A stretch of DNA of 64,000 nt from Colwellia psychrerythraea (GTDB lineage Bacteria; Pseudomonadota; Gammaproteobacteria; Enterobacterales; Alteromonadaceae): positions 1 to 64,000 of the forward strand of contig MAAF01000076.1 in NCBI GenBank assembly GCA_002163005.1. The letters run 5' to 3'. This document shows positions 35,840-45,664 of the stretch, one piece after another. Positions within the stretch are counted from its first letter, which is position 1. Every line of letters starts with the position of its first letter. A program made the position numbers and the translations under genes. The notes under the pieces were generated by a model. That model searched no databases, was not told the origin of the DNA, and worked only from the letters and a program-made list of their open reading frames with translations.

Positions 35840-38395
35840 ATGGCAACCCCGCTATCTTTTTTTACTCACAAATTTTTTAAAATATTGTTAGCTTTATACT
35901 TGGGCTTATTTTTATGCATTTGGCTGATTTCGTCACCGGTAGCTAAACACTTTATCAACCCAATTTTAGCTGAACACCAATTACAACTGTCAGATGACGC
36001 GAGTATTCGGTTTAATCCCTTTTTAATGCGTTTCACCCTAAGTGATATAGACTTATCAAGCACAAAAAGCAAGCAGCAAGAGACTGTGTTTGCCTTGGAA
36101 GAATTAACATTACAAGTGGCTTTATGGCAATTAGCATTTGATAAAATTGTCTTGAGTGAATTTTCACTTACCCGAGGTACATTAAAAGTCACTCAGCATG
36201 ATGATGATCTGATTATTGCCGGCATAAAAATTCCTCCGTCAACGGAAGATACAGAACTTACTGCAGAGCAAGTTAACGACCAAGCAAATGAAGAAACGGT
36301 TAATGAACCCAGAACCAGTATTCCTTATCAACTGGTATTACCTAATTTTCTCTTGAGTCAGTTTCATATTGAAATAGAAAGAAACAACCAAAAAGCAAAA
36401 AGAAAAACTCATCACATAGAGATTGAACAACTCACATTAAGTCAAATAAAAGCAACCGAAACTAAGCAAGAAGGTAATTTATCATTGATCGCTTTGGTTG
36501 ATAAAACCCAGTTAAAACTTTCTGCGAATACACAATTAGTATCAGGTAAAGGTGATATCCGCAGTAACTTACTTATCAATAACTATCCTATTGATAAATT
36601 AGCACCGTATGTTGAACAACTTACTGAATTAAAAGGCTCTCTTTCTTTTAATAGTCAACAAACAGTGACCCTTGCTGAACAAGGTATGAATTTTAAAGTA
36701 CAAAAAGCCAGCTTAAAGTTACAAGATTTATTGTTAGGTTTAGCTGAACAAAATTTTACTCTTCAAACCTTACAACATAATTTTTCTGATGTTGCTGTTC
36801 ACTTACAAGACAACAAGATTACTCACCTAGCAGGTAATAGTAGTATAAAGCTAACTGATGCTCTGCTTAGCCAAAATGAAAGCAAAGCAATCATTACCGC
36901 CTTTAAACAACTTAGTCTAGATGATATCAATTTTGTGTTAGATGATGAGCCCAGTATTGATATTACTGATATAGTAATGGATGACTTACTTTTCTCTAAA
37001 AAAGCGACATTAGCTGATGCTGTAGCCGAAAAAGCGATGGATAGAATTAACAAACTTGCTGCGGAAGATGGACTTGATATCGCTGCTGATGCCATTGTGA
37101 AGCTGCCGCCAGTGATGCAACTAAAACAATTAACGGTAAACAACTTACACATCCACGAAAAAAGTATTGATATCAATAGTATTATTTTTGACACCTTAGT
37201 TGGTGAGATTATTATTAAGGAAAACAAAGATATTGCTAATTTAATTGTTTTGGATGATAAAACAAGCGAACAAAGCTCTGCACAGCCTACTGTTACAGAG
37301 GAAGTCGCTGCTATTGAATCAGAAATAAAATCAAAAGAGGCAGAAGCGAACCGTGATGGCTTTGTTTTCAGCTTCAAAGAACTTCGTTTTATTAATGAAA
37401 ACTCTTTGGCTTTTACTGACTTTAGTGTTGATCCAATCTATCAACGTACTTTATTTCTAGACACCTTAAATGTCGGAGCTTTAAGCAATAGCAAAGAGAA
37501 AAAACAGGAGCAAACCCCTTATACCCTTGCGGGTCGTAGTAATAAGTACGCCAACTTCAGCTTATCAGGCTATTTACAACCGTTCTCGGAACTTGCCACT
37601 TACCATATTGAGGGGGATTTCAAAGAATTTTCGTTACCTGCTATTTCTTCATACCTGAAAGCTTCAACAGGTATTGAAGTGAAAACAGGCCAACTAAATA
37701 CCGCTTTAGATTTAAGCCTTACTGGTGATGAAGTTGAGGGGAATATTATCGTACTGCTACAAGCGCTAGAAACAAGTTTAGTTGATAGTGATGAGGCGGG
37801 TAACCTAATTGATCAAGGTGCATTACCATTAAATATGGCAATGGGCATGCTAAAAGATGGTGATGGTAATGTAGAGCTCGATGTCCCGCTAAGTGGCTCT
37901 ATCTCAGATCCAAAATTTGGTTTAAGTAGTATTGTTACCTTGATTACCAAAAAAGCTATTATGTCTGCGACACAAGATTATTTAATGACCACTTTTGTCC
38001 CTTATGCCAACATAGTATCTATTGCAATAACTGCTGGTGAATTCGCCTTAAAGTTACGCTTTGATGATTTAGAATATCAAGTTAAGCAAATTGAGCCTGA
38101 TAATAGCCAAAGCGCCTACTTAAAAGACTTCATTGCCTTAATGCAAGACAAAGAAGATACCCGTATAACAATTTGTGCTATCAGCACACCAGCAGATATA
38201 GGCCTAAAAGCCGGTATTTCTGTAGAAAACAAAGCAGATATTAAGAAATTACTCGACCTTGGCGAGCAACGTGAGCATGCTTTTAAAGACCATTTAATTG
38301 AACAAGGTAAAATTGATTCATCACGTATTTTATTCTGTAAGCCTCAAATAGACAGCGATGAAGGCGCAATACCACGTATTGGAATATCCGTCTAA
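35840..38395 (+). CDS. DUF748 (AsmA-like) envelope protein
   Basis: An 851-residue protein with one N-terminal membrane helix (about 12-32) and a very long beta-rich periplasmic part. The DUF748 pattern is visible in FSLSGYLQPFSELATYHIEGDFKEFSLPAISSYL and VELDVPLSGSISDPKFGLSSIV. A C-terminal OmpA-like segment (about 785-851, with R-x2-AFKDHLIEQGKIDSSRILF) may contact peptidoglycan. AsmA-like proteins are thought to help move lipids between membranes or to set outer-membrane assembly. Specific function unknown. Confidence 0.82.
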   Translation: MATPLSFFTHKFFKILLALYLGLFLCIWLISSPVAKHFINPILAEHQLQLSDDASIRFNPFLMRFTLSDIDLSSTKSKQQETVFALEELTLQVALWQLAFDKIVLSEFSLTRGTLKVTQHDDDLIIAGIKIPPSTEDTELTAEQVNDQANEETVNEPRTSIPYQLVLPNFLLSQFHIEIERNNQKAKRKTHHIEIEQLTLSQIKATETKQEGNLSLIALVDKTQLKLSANTQLVSGKGDIRSNLLINNYPIDKLAPYVEQLTELKGSLSFNSQQTVTLAEQGMNFKVQKASLKLQDLLLGLAEQNFTLQTLQHNFSDVAVHLQDNKITHLAGNSSIKLTDALLSQNESKAIITAFKQLSLDDINFVLDDEPSIDITDIVMDDLLFSKKATLADAVAEKAMDRINKLAAEDGLDIAADAIVKLPPVMQLKQLTVNNLHIHEKSIDINSIIFDTLVGEIIIKENKDIANLIVLDDKTSEQSSAQPTVTEEVAAIESEIKSKEAEANRDGFVFSFKELRFINENSLAFTDFSVDPIYQRTLFLDTLNVGALSNSKEKKQEQTPYTLAGRSNKYANFSLSGYLQPFSELATYHIEGDFKEFSLPAISSYLKASTGIEVKTGQLNTALDLSLTGDEVEGNIIVLLQALETSLVDSDEAGNLIDQGALPLNMAMGMLKDGDGNVELDVPLSGSISDPKFGLSSIVTLITKKAIMSATQDYLMTTFVPYANIVSIAITAGEFALKLRFDDLEYQVKQIEPDNSQSAYLKDFIALMQDKEDTRITICAISTPADIGLKAGISVENKADIKKLLDLGEQREHAFKDHLIEQGKIDSSRILFCKPQIDSDEGAIPRIGISV

Positions 38396-38460
38396 ATTAT
38401 GGCTATCAATAATAGTTCAATGTAGTAATATCAATTAGTTAAAATATAAGGAGATTTAAA

Positions 38461-39309
38461 ATGAAAGGATTTACTAAGTTTTTCATAGCGCTATTGTTGC
38501 CATTACTTTTAACTAGTAATGCTTCAATTGCAGCGCAAGTAGCAACAACTGACAAAGAGAAAATAACAAATCAGCACGGTAAATTAGTCTGGGCTGACCT
38601 TTACACCGGAGATGTTGAGGCTTCACTTAAGTTTTATCACGACACTTTTGGCTGGACAGTTAAAGAATTCGCTAAAGAGCAGGCAAAATATCATTTACTG
38701 TACGATAATGGTCAAGCCATTGCTGGCGTACTTGCTCGTGATTCAAAGCGTAATAAAACAGATAATGCCTTATGGGTTGGTAGTATAGATACTGATAATG
38801 TCTCTAGCAGAAGTGAATTAGCGGCTAAAAACAATGCCACTATAATATTGGCACCTCATGATTTTACCCTTTATGGTAAAAGATCGGTATTAGCTGATCC
38901 ACAGGGCGGCGTTATTGCACTGCTTGAGTTGGACCTGATCAACAAAAACCATAAAAAAATAAGTAATAAATGGGATTGGGCTCAGTTATTTAGCACTAAT
39001 ACCAAGCAAGCCGCTTTATTTTATCAAGACACTTTTGGTTACAGCTTAGAACCCATTAATGCCAAAAAAGATAGCTTCTTTTTAATTCAGGCAGAAATGA
39101 TTCAAGCAAGCATTGTAAAACTACCTGAAACATTTGAGCAAAGAGATCGTTGGGTCAACTTTATTGAAGTTAACAAGCTCAACACTGTACTATCAAAAGC
39201 GACAGCCAATGGCGCAACGGTTATTTATCACCCAAAAAACAGAGGTTTAGCCATTATTGCTGATCCTAATGGCGCATTACTTGGTTTAACACAGCAGGAG
39301 AGTGAATAA
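38461..39309 (+). CDS. Exported VOC (glyoxalase-like) protein
   Basis: A 282-residue protein with a Sec signal peptide ending NASIAA|QV and two vicinal-oxygen-chelate modules: LVWADLYTGDVEASLKFYHDTFGW (about 40-63) and WDWAQLFSTNTKQAALFYQDTFGY (about 172-195). The tandem-module layout is like proteins annotated as hydroxylase or antibiotic-resistance-like VOC enzymes. Most VOC proteins are cytosolic, so export is unusual. The metal ligands cannot be assigned with confidence. Its stop overlaps the next start as TAATG. Confidence 0.78.
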   Translation: MKGFTKFFIALLLPLLLTSNASIAAQVATTDKEKITNQHGKLVWADLYTGDVEASLKFYHDTFGWTVKEFAKEQAKYHLLYDNGQAIAGVLARDSKRNKTDNALWVGSIDTDNVSSRSELAAKNNATIILAPHDFTLYGKRSVLADPQGGVIALLELDLINKNHKKISNKWDWAQLFSTNTKQAALFYQDTFGYSLEPINAKKDSFFLIQAEMIQASIVKLPETFEQRDRWVNFIEVNKLNTVLSKATANGATVIYHPKNRGLAIIADPNGALLGLTQQESE

Positions 39310-39536
39310 TGAAACAACTTAAGACCTTATTACTCATATCTACTGTCGTTATTGTTACCTCCTTTTTGACCGCGTGTGAAAATACCCATGTAAGTGGCTC
39401 AATGAGCTATGGTATGGGATATGGCGCGGGTTATCCAATGTACTATGGCAATGGTTATCATCGTCATACTAACGTTGTTGTTGTTAAGCCATCTAGAAAT
39501 AACCGCTCTCGACCTAGCCGATCCAAGAGACGTTAG
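39309..39536 (+). CDS. Small Gly/Tyr-rich lipoprotein
   Basis: A 75-residue lipoprotein with lipobox SFLTAC (Cys at about 23). The mature part is Gly/Tyr/Met-rich (SYGMGYGAGYPMYYGNGY), then His-rich (HRHTN), and ends in a basic Arg/Ser tail (SRNNRSRPSRSKRR). It is translationally coupled to the VOC gene. No function is assigned; the tail could bind polyanions such as LPS or nucleic acid. Confidence 0.7.
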   Translation: MKQLKTLLLISTVVIVTSFLTACENTHVSGSMSYGMGYGAGYPMYYGNGYHRHTNVVVVKPSRNNRSRPSRSKRR

Positions 39537-39587
39537 TCTAGACAGGTTATTTTATCTATTGTTACGCATAATTGAAGAGAATTACTT

Positions 39588-40376
39588 TTGAAAATAATGA
39601 CTCGCCAAGATAATTTTATTTATCTCACTTTTGCTTTAATTTTATTATTACTTGGTACGTCGTTAGCTCAGCAGTTTTTTGAAGGTTCCGTGCAACGCTT
39701 AGTGCAGTCTGCCACCATAGTGACGTTATTAGTTGCTGTTTGGGGAGTTGATTCAAAAGATTTCGTTCTGCGTAAAACCTTTATTTTTCCCATCGCTATT
39801 TTATTCTTTTCTTTTTTTGGTGCTTGGCTTGATGATGCTGGCTTTGACCAAGTTTATTTACTGTTGCTATTAAGTTTCTTTATCTCAAGTGCTCTACGCA
39901 CGGCTAAACAAGTATTATTTACTGGTGATATTGATGGTAATAAAATTTTAGGGGCTATTTGTTTGTATTTATTAATGGGGCTAATTTGGGCGGTACTATA
40001 CACCTTGGTACAACTGACTTTTCCTGGTTCATTTACTAACATAAGCAGTAACAATGAATGGTTTAGTTTATTCCCTGACTTTATCTATTTTTCCTTTGTT
40101 ACTATCACGACGTTAGGTTTTGGCGATATTTCGCCTGTTTTACCTATTTCAAGATTTTTAGTTTATTTTGAAGCAATAGTTGGGCAGTTTTACTTAGCGA
40201 TATTAGTGGCGAGTTTAGTGGGTTCACATATGAGTAATTTCGGAGCAAACAATAATTCACCTCAACAAAAGTCACCTCAACATAAGTCACCTAAAAATAG
40301 CTCAGCTAAAACGAGTTCATCTAACAAGAATTTATTCAACAATGCTCCTAGTGACAAATCCACCAAGCAAACATAA
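39588..40376 (+). CDS. Ion channel of the two-TM potassium-channel type
   Basis: A 262-residue membrane protein with about six hydrophobic segments. The pore region FVTITTLGFGDISPV near residue 178-192 matches the K+ selectivity filter, with GFGD in place of GYGD, followed by the inner helix. The C-terminal tail from about 218 is a low-complexity Ser/Pro/Lys/Asn stretch with repeated QQKSPQHKSPK. It starts at TTG 39588 behind AAGAGA, or at ATG 39597. No RCK (TrkA-N) regulatory domain is present. Confidence 0.8.
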   Translation: MKIMTRQDNFIYLTFALILLLLGTSLAQQFFEGSVQRLVQSATIVTLLVAVWGVDSKDFVLRKTFIFPIAILFFSFFGAWLDDAGFDQVYLLLLLSFFISSALRTAKQVLFTGDIDGNKILGAICLYLLMGLIWAVLYTLVQLTFPGSFTNISSNNEWFSLFPDFIYFSFVTITTLGFGDISPVLPISRFLVYFEAIVGQFYLAILVASLVGSHMSNFGANNNSPQQKSPQHKSPKNSSAKTSSSNKNLFNNAPSDKSTKQT

Positions 40377-40405
40377 TAATAAGTAATTAACGTAAGGAAA
40401 CTACC

Positions 40406-41518
40406 ATGAAAAACCAACAAGAGTTAACCAGTGATCAGGCATTTAACCGCCGAGTTATTGATATCGCCATTAAGCTTGCTGCCATGGCGATGATCATTCT
40501 ATGGTGTTTTTCTATTATTAAACCATTTATCTTAATTACCATTTGGGCTGCTATTTTAGCTGTCGCTTTATATCCTTTACACGAAAAGCTCACTGCAACA
40601 CTTAAAGGTAATAAAAAACTCGCTTCAACCATTGTTGCCATTGTTGGGATATCAATTATCGCTATCCCATCAATTAACCTATCTGCTTCTGCTATTGATT
40701 CTGCTCAACATGTCTATACGGGGATTGAAGAAGGCACTTTAAAAATTCCAGCTGCTGATGAAAGCATTAAAGAATGGCCACTCGTGGGTGAGAAACTTTT
40801 CAACTTTTGGCAAGATGCTTCTCAAGATATTCAAAAAGTTGCAGGCCAATATCCTGAACAACTAAAATCTATTTCAAGCACTTTATTGTCAGCTGTAGCA
40901 GGTATTGGTGGCGGTATATTACAGTTTATTGTTTCGTTGATTATTGCGGTAGTGTTTATGGCAAAATCAGCCCCATTACATCAAGGTCTGAGTAAGTTGA
41001 TGCGTCGCTTGATGAATGACTTTGGCGACAGAACAATTAGTACCACTATTGCTACTATTCGTAGTGTTGCTACTGGCGTACTTGGCGTTGCAGTTATTCA
41101 ATCACTAATATCTGGTGTTGGTTTAATGATTGCTGATATTCCTGGCGCTGGTATCTGGGCAATTGCCGTGCTTATTTTAGCTATTGCACAATTACCGCCC
41201 ATTCTAATTTTAGGGCCTATTGCAGCGTATTATTTCTCTGTAGCAGACACCACACCAGCCATCGCCTTTTTAATCTTTAGCATTATTGTTAGCGCTAGTG
41301 ACGCTTTCTTAAAACCACTATTTTTAGGACGTGGTATGAGCATCCCAATGTTAGTTATTTTACTCGGCGCTATTGGCGGTATGCTACTTTCAGGTATTAT
41401 TGGTTTGTTTGTCGGCGCGGTAGTATTAGCGTTAGGTTATGAATTAATGATGGATTGGTTAAGCCATACGCCAGCGAGTAAAGAAATAAAGAGTGAGGTT
41501 GAGCAGAGCGAGTCTTAA
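40406..41518 (+). CDS. ydiK: AI-2E family transporter (YdiK-like)
   Basis: A 370-residue polytopic protein with about eight membrane segments. The family pattern is seen in IWAAILAVALYPLHEKL near 50-65 and in the C-terminal GRGMSIPMLVILLGAIGGMLLSGIIGLFVGAVVLALGYEL. AI-2E exporters include YdgG/TqsA, YdiK and Na+/H+ exchanging members, so the substrate is open. It follows the channel gene by 29 bp, suggesting cotranscription, and ends at a strong terminator. Confidence 0.88.
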   Translation: MKNQQELTSDQAFNRRVIDIAIKLAAMAMIILWCFSIIKPFILITIWAAILAVALYPLHEKLTATLKGNKKLASTIVAIVGISIIAIPSINLSASAIDSAQHVYTGIEEGTLKIPAADESIKEWPLVGEKLFNFWQDASQDIQKVAGQYPEQLKSISSTLLSAVAGIGGGILQFIVSLIIAVVFMAKSAPLHQGLSKLMRRLMNDFGDRTISTTIATIRSVATGVLGVAVIQSLISGVGLMIADIPGAGIWAIAVLILAIAQLPPILILGPIAAYYFSVADTTPAIAFLIFSIIVSASDAFLKPLFLGRGMSIPMLVILLGAIGGMLLSGIIGLFVGAVVLALGYELMMDWLSHTPASKEIKSEVEQSES

Positions 41519-41568
41519 GCTTAATATCTCTACGGCTCACCTTGAGCAATGACGTAGTTAATCGCATA

Positions 41569-41608
41569 AAAAAAGCGGTATAACCAGTAAGGGTTAGGCC
41601 GCTTTTTT
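41569..41608. terminator. Intrinsic terminator after the YdiK-like gene
   Basis: AAAAAAGCGG (41569-41578) pairs with CCGCTTTTTT (41599-41608), with an inner TAACC/GGTTA stem at the tip. The T-run follows on the plus strand and the A-run mirrors it, so it can also end the convergent GH3 operon. Confidence 0.9.
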
Positions 41609-41675
41609 GTGTCTGTTTATTTATAAATAAAGTCAAACGAAGCTAACTTATACCAATCGGATTAATCCAAGAAGG

Positions 41676-43691
41676 TTAATTTTTCAGGGTTACAGGTAAC
41701 TTACCTCGTGCCATATTTTTAGTAAAAATAACCGCCATACTGGCATTAAATCCTGGGCTTATACTCTGCTTTTTTTCACTCTCATAAATTCTATCGTCAA
41801 AATTTAACAACACAGTATCGGCCAGTTCACTGTACTCATTTATTAAAAATGGTGAGCCCTTAGCAATAAGAATTGAGGGTGTTCCTAGTTTTCCGGCTAG
41901 TGTTAATTGCTGTTTTAATAACGTTGCATAGGTCAGTTTTTCCTGTTGCTGAGCAGCACTACCATAGCTTGGCGTTAAATCGTCCATTCCGCCTAAATCA
42001 ACTAAACTCGCCGTTTTAATATCGACAGTAGCAATAACCACATCTGCTTCACTTAGCAGCGACCTCATTTGCTTATCAGTCTCGGCTGTATCAGCAAGAA
42101 AGTGGCTAATAGTGATATTTTTAACTTCACTTGCTGGCAATATTGTTGCTAAGACGCTATTTGCCGCATAGGTTAACGCGACTAGTTCTTGTTGGTTTGC
42201 AACGACAAAATGCAATCGTTTGATGCCAGCAATATTAAGAGGTAACAGCTGATTATTTTTCAATAATGTTATGGCAGCATTGGCAAGCGCTTGCTCTGTA
42301 ATAATATGATTTTCATTGGCAATAACAGTGTTAGCCAATAGCAATTGCTGCGCTACTGATTCTTTGGACACTTCAACATATTGCTTCTTATAACGGTTTA
42401 ATCTCACAACAGATTGCTCAAATTCAGTTAACTGATATTCATTGTGCTCAATACGCGTTGCTAAGACCTTAGCGACTTTTTTAATAAAGTTATAAAACTT
42501 GTCTATATCCTCTGGTGTTCTCACCTTAAATGACATCACCGCAAGATCGGCACCCGCAACAAAGGTTTCAACGACAGCCTCAACATCAGTAAAAAAATGA
42601 GTAATACCCGCCATATCAAGGGCATCTGTAGCAATAATGCCATCAAATCCCATTTTTTCTCTTAACAATTTCGTTAAAATTTTGCGAGACATAGTAGCGG
42701 GACGAATTAGTTTTTCACCACTTTTACTGACAAATAAACTATTATCAAGGGCTGGATACTGAATATGTGCCGTCATTATCATGGCTGGATTAGCGTGTTC
42801 AATAGCCCAAGCAAAAGGGGCAAGATCAACCTTATCTATAGTCGCTCGATCATGGTTAACTCGGGGCAAACCTAAATGACTATCAACGTGCGTATCACCA
42901 TGACCAGGAAAGTGCTTCAACGTGGCCATCACACCTTGCGCTTGAATGGCTGTTACCGCGCTAGCACCAAGCTCTGCTACCTGGCTAGCTGACTCACCAA
43001 AAGATCGTGTATTAATCACGGGGTTATCAACATTGGTATTTACATCAACTACAGGGGCATAGTTATTATTGATACCTAAGGCTTTTAGCTCTTTTGCAAT
43101 AACCATATTAACTTGCGCAGCAAAGTGAGTGCCATGTTGAAGATAGCTAGCTCCGATGGCCATATTCCCCGCAAAGCCAGTCATTTTAGCAAAACGAGCC
43201 ACTCGGCCGCCCTCTTGATCCATTGAGATAATCAAGGGTTTGCCTTGCACTGATTTTACTGCTGCTTGTTGAATATCATCGGTTAACTTAACCACTTGTG
43301 CTATCTCTTGCACATTTTCAGCAAACAAGACGATACCACCAACATTACTGGCGCTAATCATCTGTGCAAGCTCTTTGGGTAGTTCAGTCACTGCTTGTCG
43401 GCAATGTTTTGACGTTGGCACACTGGCCTTGCCATTTATATCCGGACAAAAGTATCGAATATCGAGAGACATTCTTTGGGCGATTTTTCGCTCAAATTGA
43501 GTAAATGCTGAAGTGCTCGTGGTCTTATTGGTCATATTTTTTTCTGTTGCCTGACTTTGACAAGCGCTAAGCGCAATGGAAACTATCATTATTAGCGCGC
43601 TTGGCACTCGGTAAATTCGCTTATTACTCAATAAAATACTCGGCAAGTAACTCGGTATAGAAATAGGTACATTATTTGGTAAATAGTCCAT
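41676..43691 (-). CDS. Secreted GH3 beta-N-acetylglucosaminidase-like lipoprotein
   Basis: A 671-residue glycoside hydrolase family 3 protein. The lipobox is SIALSAC (Cys at about 44). From the ATG at 43691 the signal region is long; a TTG at 43631 (SNKRIYRV) would give a standard lipoprotein signal and is a fair alternative. The N-terminal barrel has the NagZ-type catalytic loop KHFPGHGDTHVDSH and the nucleophile loop ATDALDM. A second GH3 C-terminal domain (from about 450) makes it longer than cytosolic NagZ (about 340). It probably releases GlcNAc from chitin or peptidoglycan fragments outside the cytoplasm. Confidence 0.87.
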   Translation of the reverse strand: MDYLPNNVPISIPSYLPSILLSNKRIYRVPSALIMIVSIALSACQSQATEKNMTNKTTSTSAFTQFERKIAQRMSLDIRYFCPDINGKASVPTSKHCRQAVTELPKELAQMISASNVGGIVLFAENVQEIAQVVKLTDDIQQAAVKSVQGKPLIISMDQEGGRVARFAKMTGFAGNMAIGASYLQHGTHFAAQVNMVIAKELKALGINNNYAPVVDVNTNVDNPVINTRSFGESASQVAELGASAVTAIQAQGVMATLKHFPGHGDTHVDSHLGLPRVNHDRATIDKVDLAPFAWAIEHANPAMIMTAHIQYPALDNSLFVSKSGEKLIRPATMSRKILTKLLREKMGFDGIIATDALDMAGITHFFTDVEAVVETFVAGADLAVMSFKVRTPEDIDKFYNFIKKVAKVLATRIEHNEYQLTEFEQSVVRLNRYKKQYVEVSKESVAQQLLLANTVIANENHIITEQALANAAITLLKNNQLLPLNIAGIKRLHFVVANQQELVALTYAANSVLATILPASEVKNITISHFLADTAETDKQMRSLLSEADVVIATVDIKTASLVDLGGMDDLTPSYGSAAQQQEKLTYATLLKQQLTLAGKLGTPSILIAKGSPFLINEYSELADTVLLNFDDRIYESEKKQSISPGFNASMAVIFTKNMARGKLPVTLKN

Positions 43692-43703
43692 TAAAGACAG
43701 AGC

Positions 43704-44360
43704 CTACTTACTAAAAGCGAGAACATATTTTACCAGCTTATTGATACCTACTGCCGCTTCACTGATCGATTCAGCCAGCATATAGGCTGGTGTTGTCACT
43801 ATTTTATGTGCTTCATCAACGACTACATCAGCAACATCACAATCGATATGAATTAAACCTTTGGCAGCAATTAATTTAGCAGTCGCATTATCTTTGCCAA
43901 TAGTTCCTTTCACGCCTGCTGGATAAATCAGCGGTAGTAAAGCAGGCGCTATACACATAAAACCTGCTGGCTTTTCTACCTTAGCAAAAGCTTTAGCTGC
44001 GGTTAATACTTGCTCGTTAACACTATAGTTATCATTGTCTAAAGCAAAGCTACTTAAATTCTTTGCCGCGCCAAAACCACCAACAAAGATGATGGCATCA
44101 AACTCTTTTTCATTCAGTTCTATCAAATCTTCTACATCGCCACGACCAATGCGCGCCGCTTCAACCAATACATTACGGCTTTCATCTTCGCTCACTTCAC
44201 CCGTAAGGTGATTAATAACATGGTGCTGAGCTATATTTGGCGCAAAACAACGATAAGTGGCGCCCTGCTGGGCTATCGCTAATAAGGTAATGACTGCTTC
44301 TTGAATTTCACTGCCATCATAAACACCACAACCACTAAGAATAACCGCTATATTTTTCAT
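43704..44360 (-). CDS. elbB: Isoprenoid biosynthesis glyoxalase ElbB
   Basis: A 218-residue DJ-1/PfpI-superfamily protein. It begins with ILSGCGVYDGSEIQEA and contains the nucleophile-elbow region GFMCIAPALLP and FVGGFGAAKNLSSFA, all hallmarks of ElbB. ElbB has glyoxalase activity and is linked genetically to isoprenoid synthesis in E. coli. It starts 20 bp after the MFS gene and 12 bp before the GH3 gene, so it belongs to their operon. Confidence 0.93.
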   Translation of the reverse strand: MKNIAVILSGCGVYDGSEIQEAVITLLAIAQQGATYRCFAPNIAQHHVINHLTGEVSEDESRNVLVEAARIGRGDVEDLIELNEKEFDAIIFVGGFGAAKNLSSFALDNDNYSVNEQVLTAAKAFAKVEKPAGFMCIAPALLPLIYPAGVKGTIGKDNATAKLIAAKGLIHIDCDVADVVVDEAHKIVTTPAYMLAESISEAAVGINKLVKYVLAFSK

Positions 44361-44380
44361 TTTTAATCCTTTCTTTCTAG

Positions 44381-45664
44381 CTATTTTTTATTGCTAAACC
44401 ATACCATTAGCTGACAGCATAATACTACCAACACAGCAAAGAACATTAACAAGGCAAACGGCTTAGCGCTGCCATCATAAAAGAACGCTAAAATAGGCCC
44501 CGCAAGCGCGCCAATTCCCCAGCGAAGGGTACCAATAACCGCCGTTACTGTTCCTGAATGCGCGGGGAATTTAGTTAGAATTAAGGCATCGCTATTTACC
44601 GCTATCATGGAAATACTGCCCATTAGCGGAAAAATAGCCACCACCGTATAGATTAACGATAATTCAAATACATTCACCAGCATCAATGCTGTTGCAGCCA
44701 TTGTTGCTAGGGTTAAGCCAAACCGTAACATTGCCCTTGAACCTTTACGTACTACAAAACGGGTATTGGTAAAATGTGCCGTCATTAACGCTAAAATATT
44801 TAAAGCAAACAACAAGCTAAAAGTATATTCTGACACATCAAAAATAGTTAAATAGACAAAAGGAATCGCGGTAATGTAAGCGAAAAAAGCCAATGAGATC
44901 ATCATTGATGAAATGATATCTAGTCGGGCTTCCGCATTGCTCAGCACAATTTTGTAGCGCTGTATAAAGCTCATCTCTGTTTTTTTAACAGCGGGCCCTT
45001 TTGGCAAAACCACATCACTCGAATTTGGTAGATAATAACTCACCAGCAACAGTACAATGAGACTGTAAGCAGCTAATACATAAAAGATAAGTTGCCAACT
45101 GTGTGCCAATAACAACACACTGCCTATGCTCGGCGCTATCATAGGTGCTAACATCATGATCATGCTGACATATGATAGCCCTTTCGCGGTATCCTTACCG
45201 TAATACTCACGCACTGCACCCGGAACAACGACTGTTGCGGCACTGCTGACAAAAGCTTGAAAGAATCTAACGGTAAGAAATTGTTCTATATTACTCACAA
45301 AAGGTAATAGTAGACTGGCGATAAAAAATCCGCCGATACCCAGCAGAACAAGGGTTCGACGCGGGTGTTTATCTGCCATAGGACCAAACAATATTAAACC
45401 AAGCGCATAACCCAATAAATAAATGCTTAAGCTATTTTGCACCATGCTCATGGGTGTATTTAAATACTCAGCTAGCGTAGGCATAGCGGGTAAATACATA
45501 TCTACCGCTAAAGGGGAAACGGCTAATATTGAAGCTAATAGGGGTAATAATAACTTCAAAGGTACTTTAAGCTGCGCTGATGCTTCCGCCATATCACCAT
45601 GCTTTATTGCTATATCAGTGTTTAGTACATTCTTACTTTGCTTGGCATTATCTGGCGCTGTCAT
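44381..45664 (-). CDS. Bcr/CflA-family drug-resistance MFS transporter
   Basis: A 427-residue permease with 12 predicted membrane segments. The Bcr/CflA family start AVDMYLPAMPTLAEYLNT near 52-69 is clear, as is the motif-A-like loop GPMADKHPRRTLVLLG. The start overlaps the MocR stop by 4 bp (ATGA), so the two are coupled. It likely exports a drug or small metabolite in answer to the adjacent regulator. Confidence 0.9.
   Translation of the reverse strand: MTAPDNAKQSKNVLNTDIAIKHGDMAEASAQLKVPLKLLLPLLASILAVSPLAVDMYLPAMPTLAEYLNTPMSMVQNSLSIYLLGYALGLILFGPMADKHPRRTLVLLGIGGFFIASLLLPFVSNIEQFLTVRFFQAFVSSAATVVVPGAVREYYGKDTAKGLSYVSMIMMLAPMIAPSIGSVLLLAHSWQLIFYVLAAYSLIVLLLVSYYLPNSSDVVLPKGPAVKKTEMSFIQRYKIVLSNAEARLDIISSMMISLAFFAYITAIPFVYLTIFDVSEYTFSLLFALNILALMTAHFTNTRFVVRKGSRAMLRFGLTLATMAATALMLVNVFELSLIYTVVAIFPLMGSISMIAVNSDALILTKFPAHSGTVTAVIGTLRWGIGALAGPILAFFYDGSAKPFALLMFFAVLVVLCCQLMVWFSNKK

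Noticed and set aside
36823-37377. A 184-residue minus-strand open frame inside the DUF748 gene
   Set aside because: It lies entirely opposite a well-supported long gene, has no ribosome site or recognisable motif, and its Ser/Ile-rich composition is typical of an antisense shadow.
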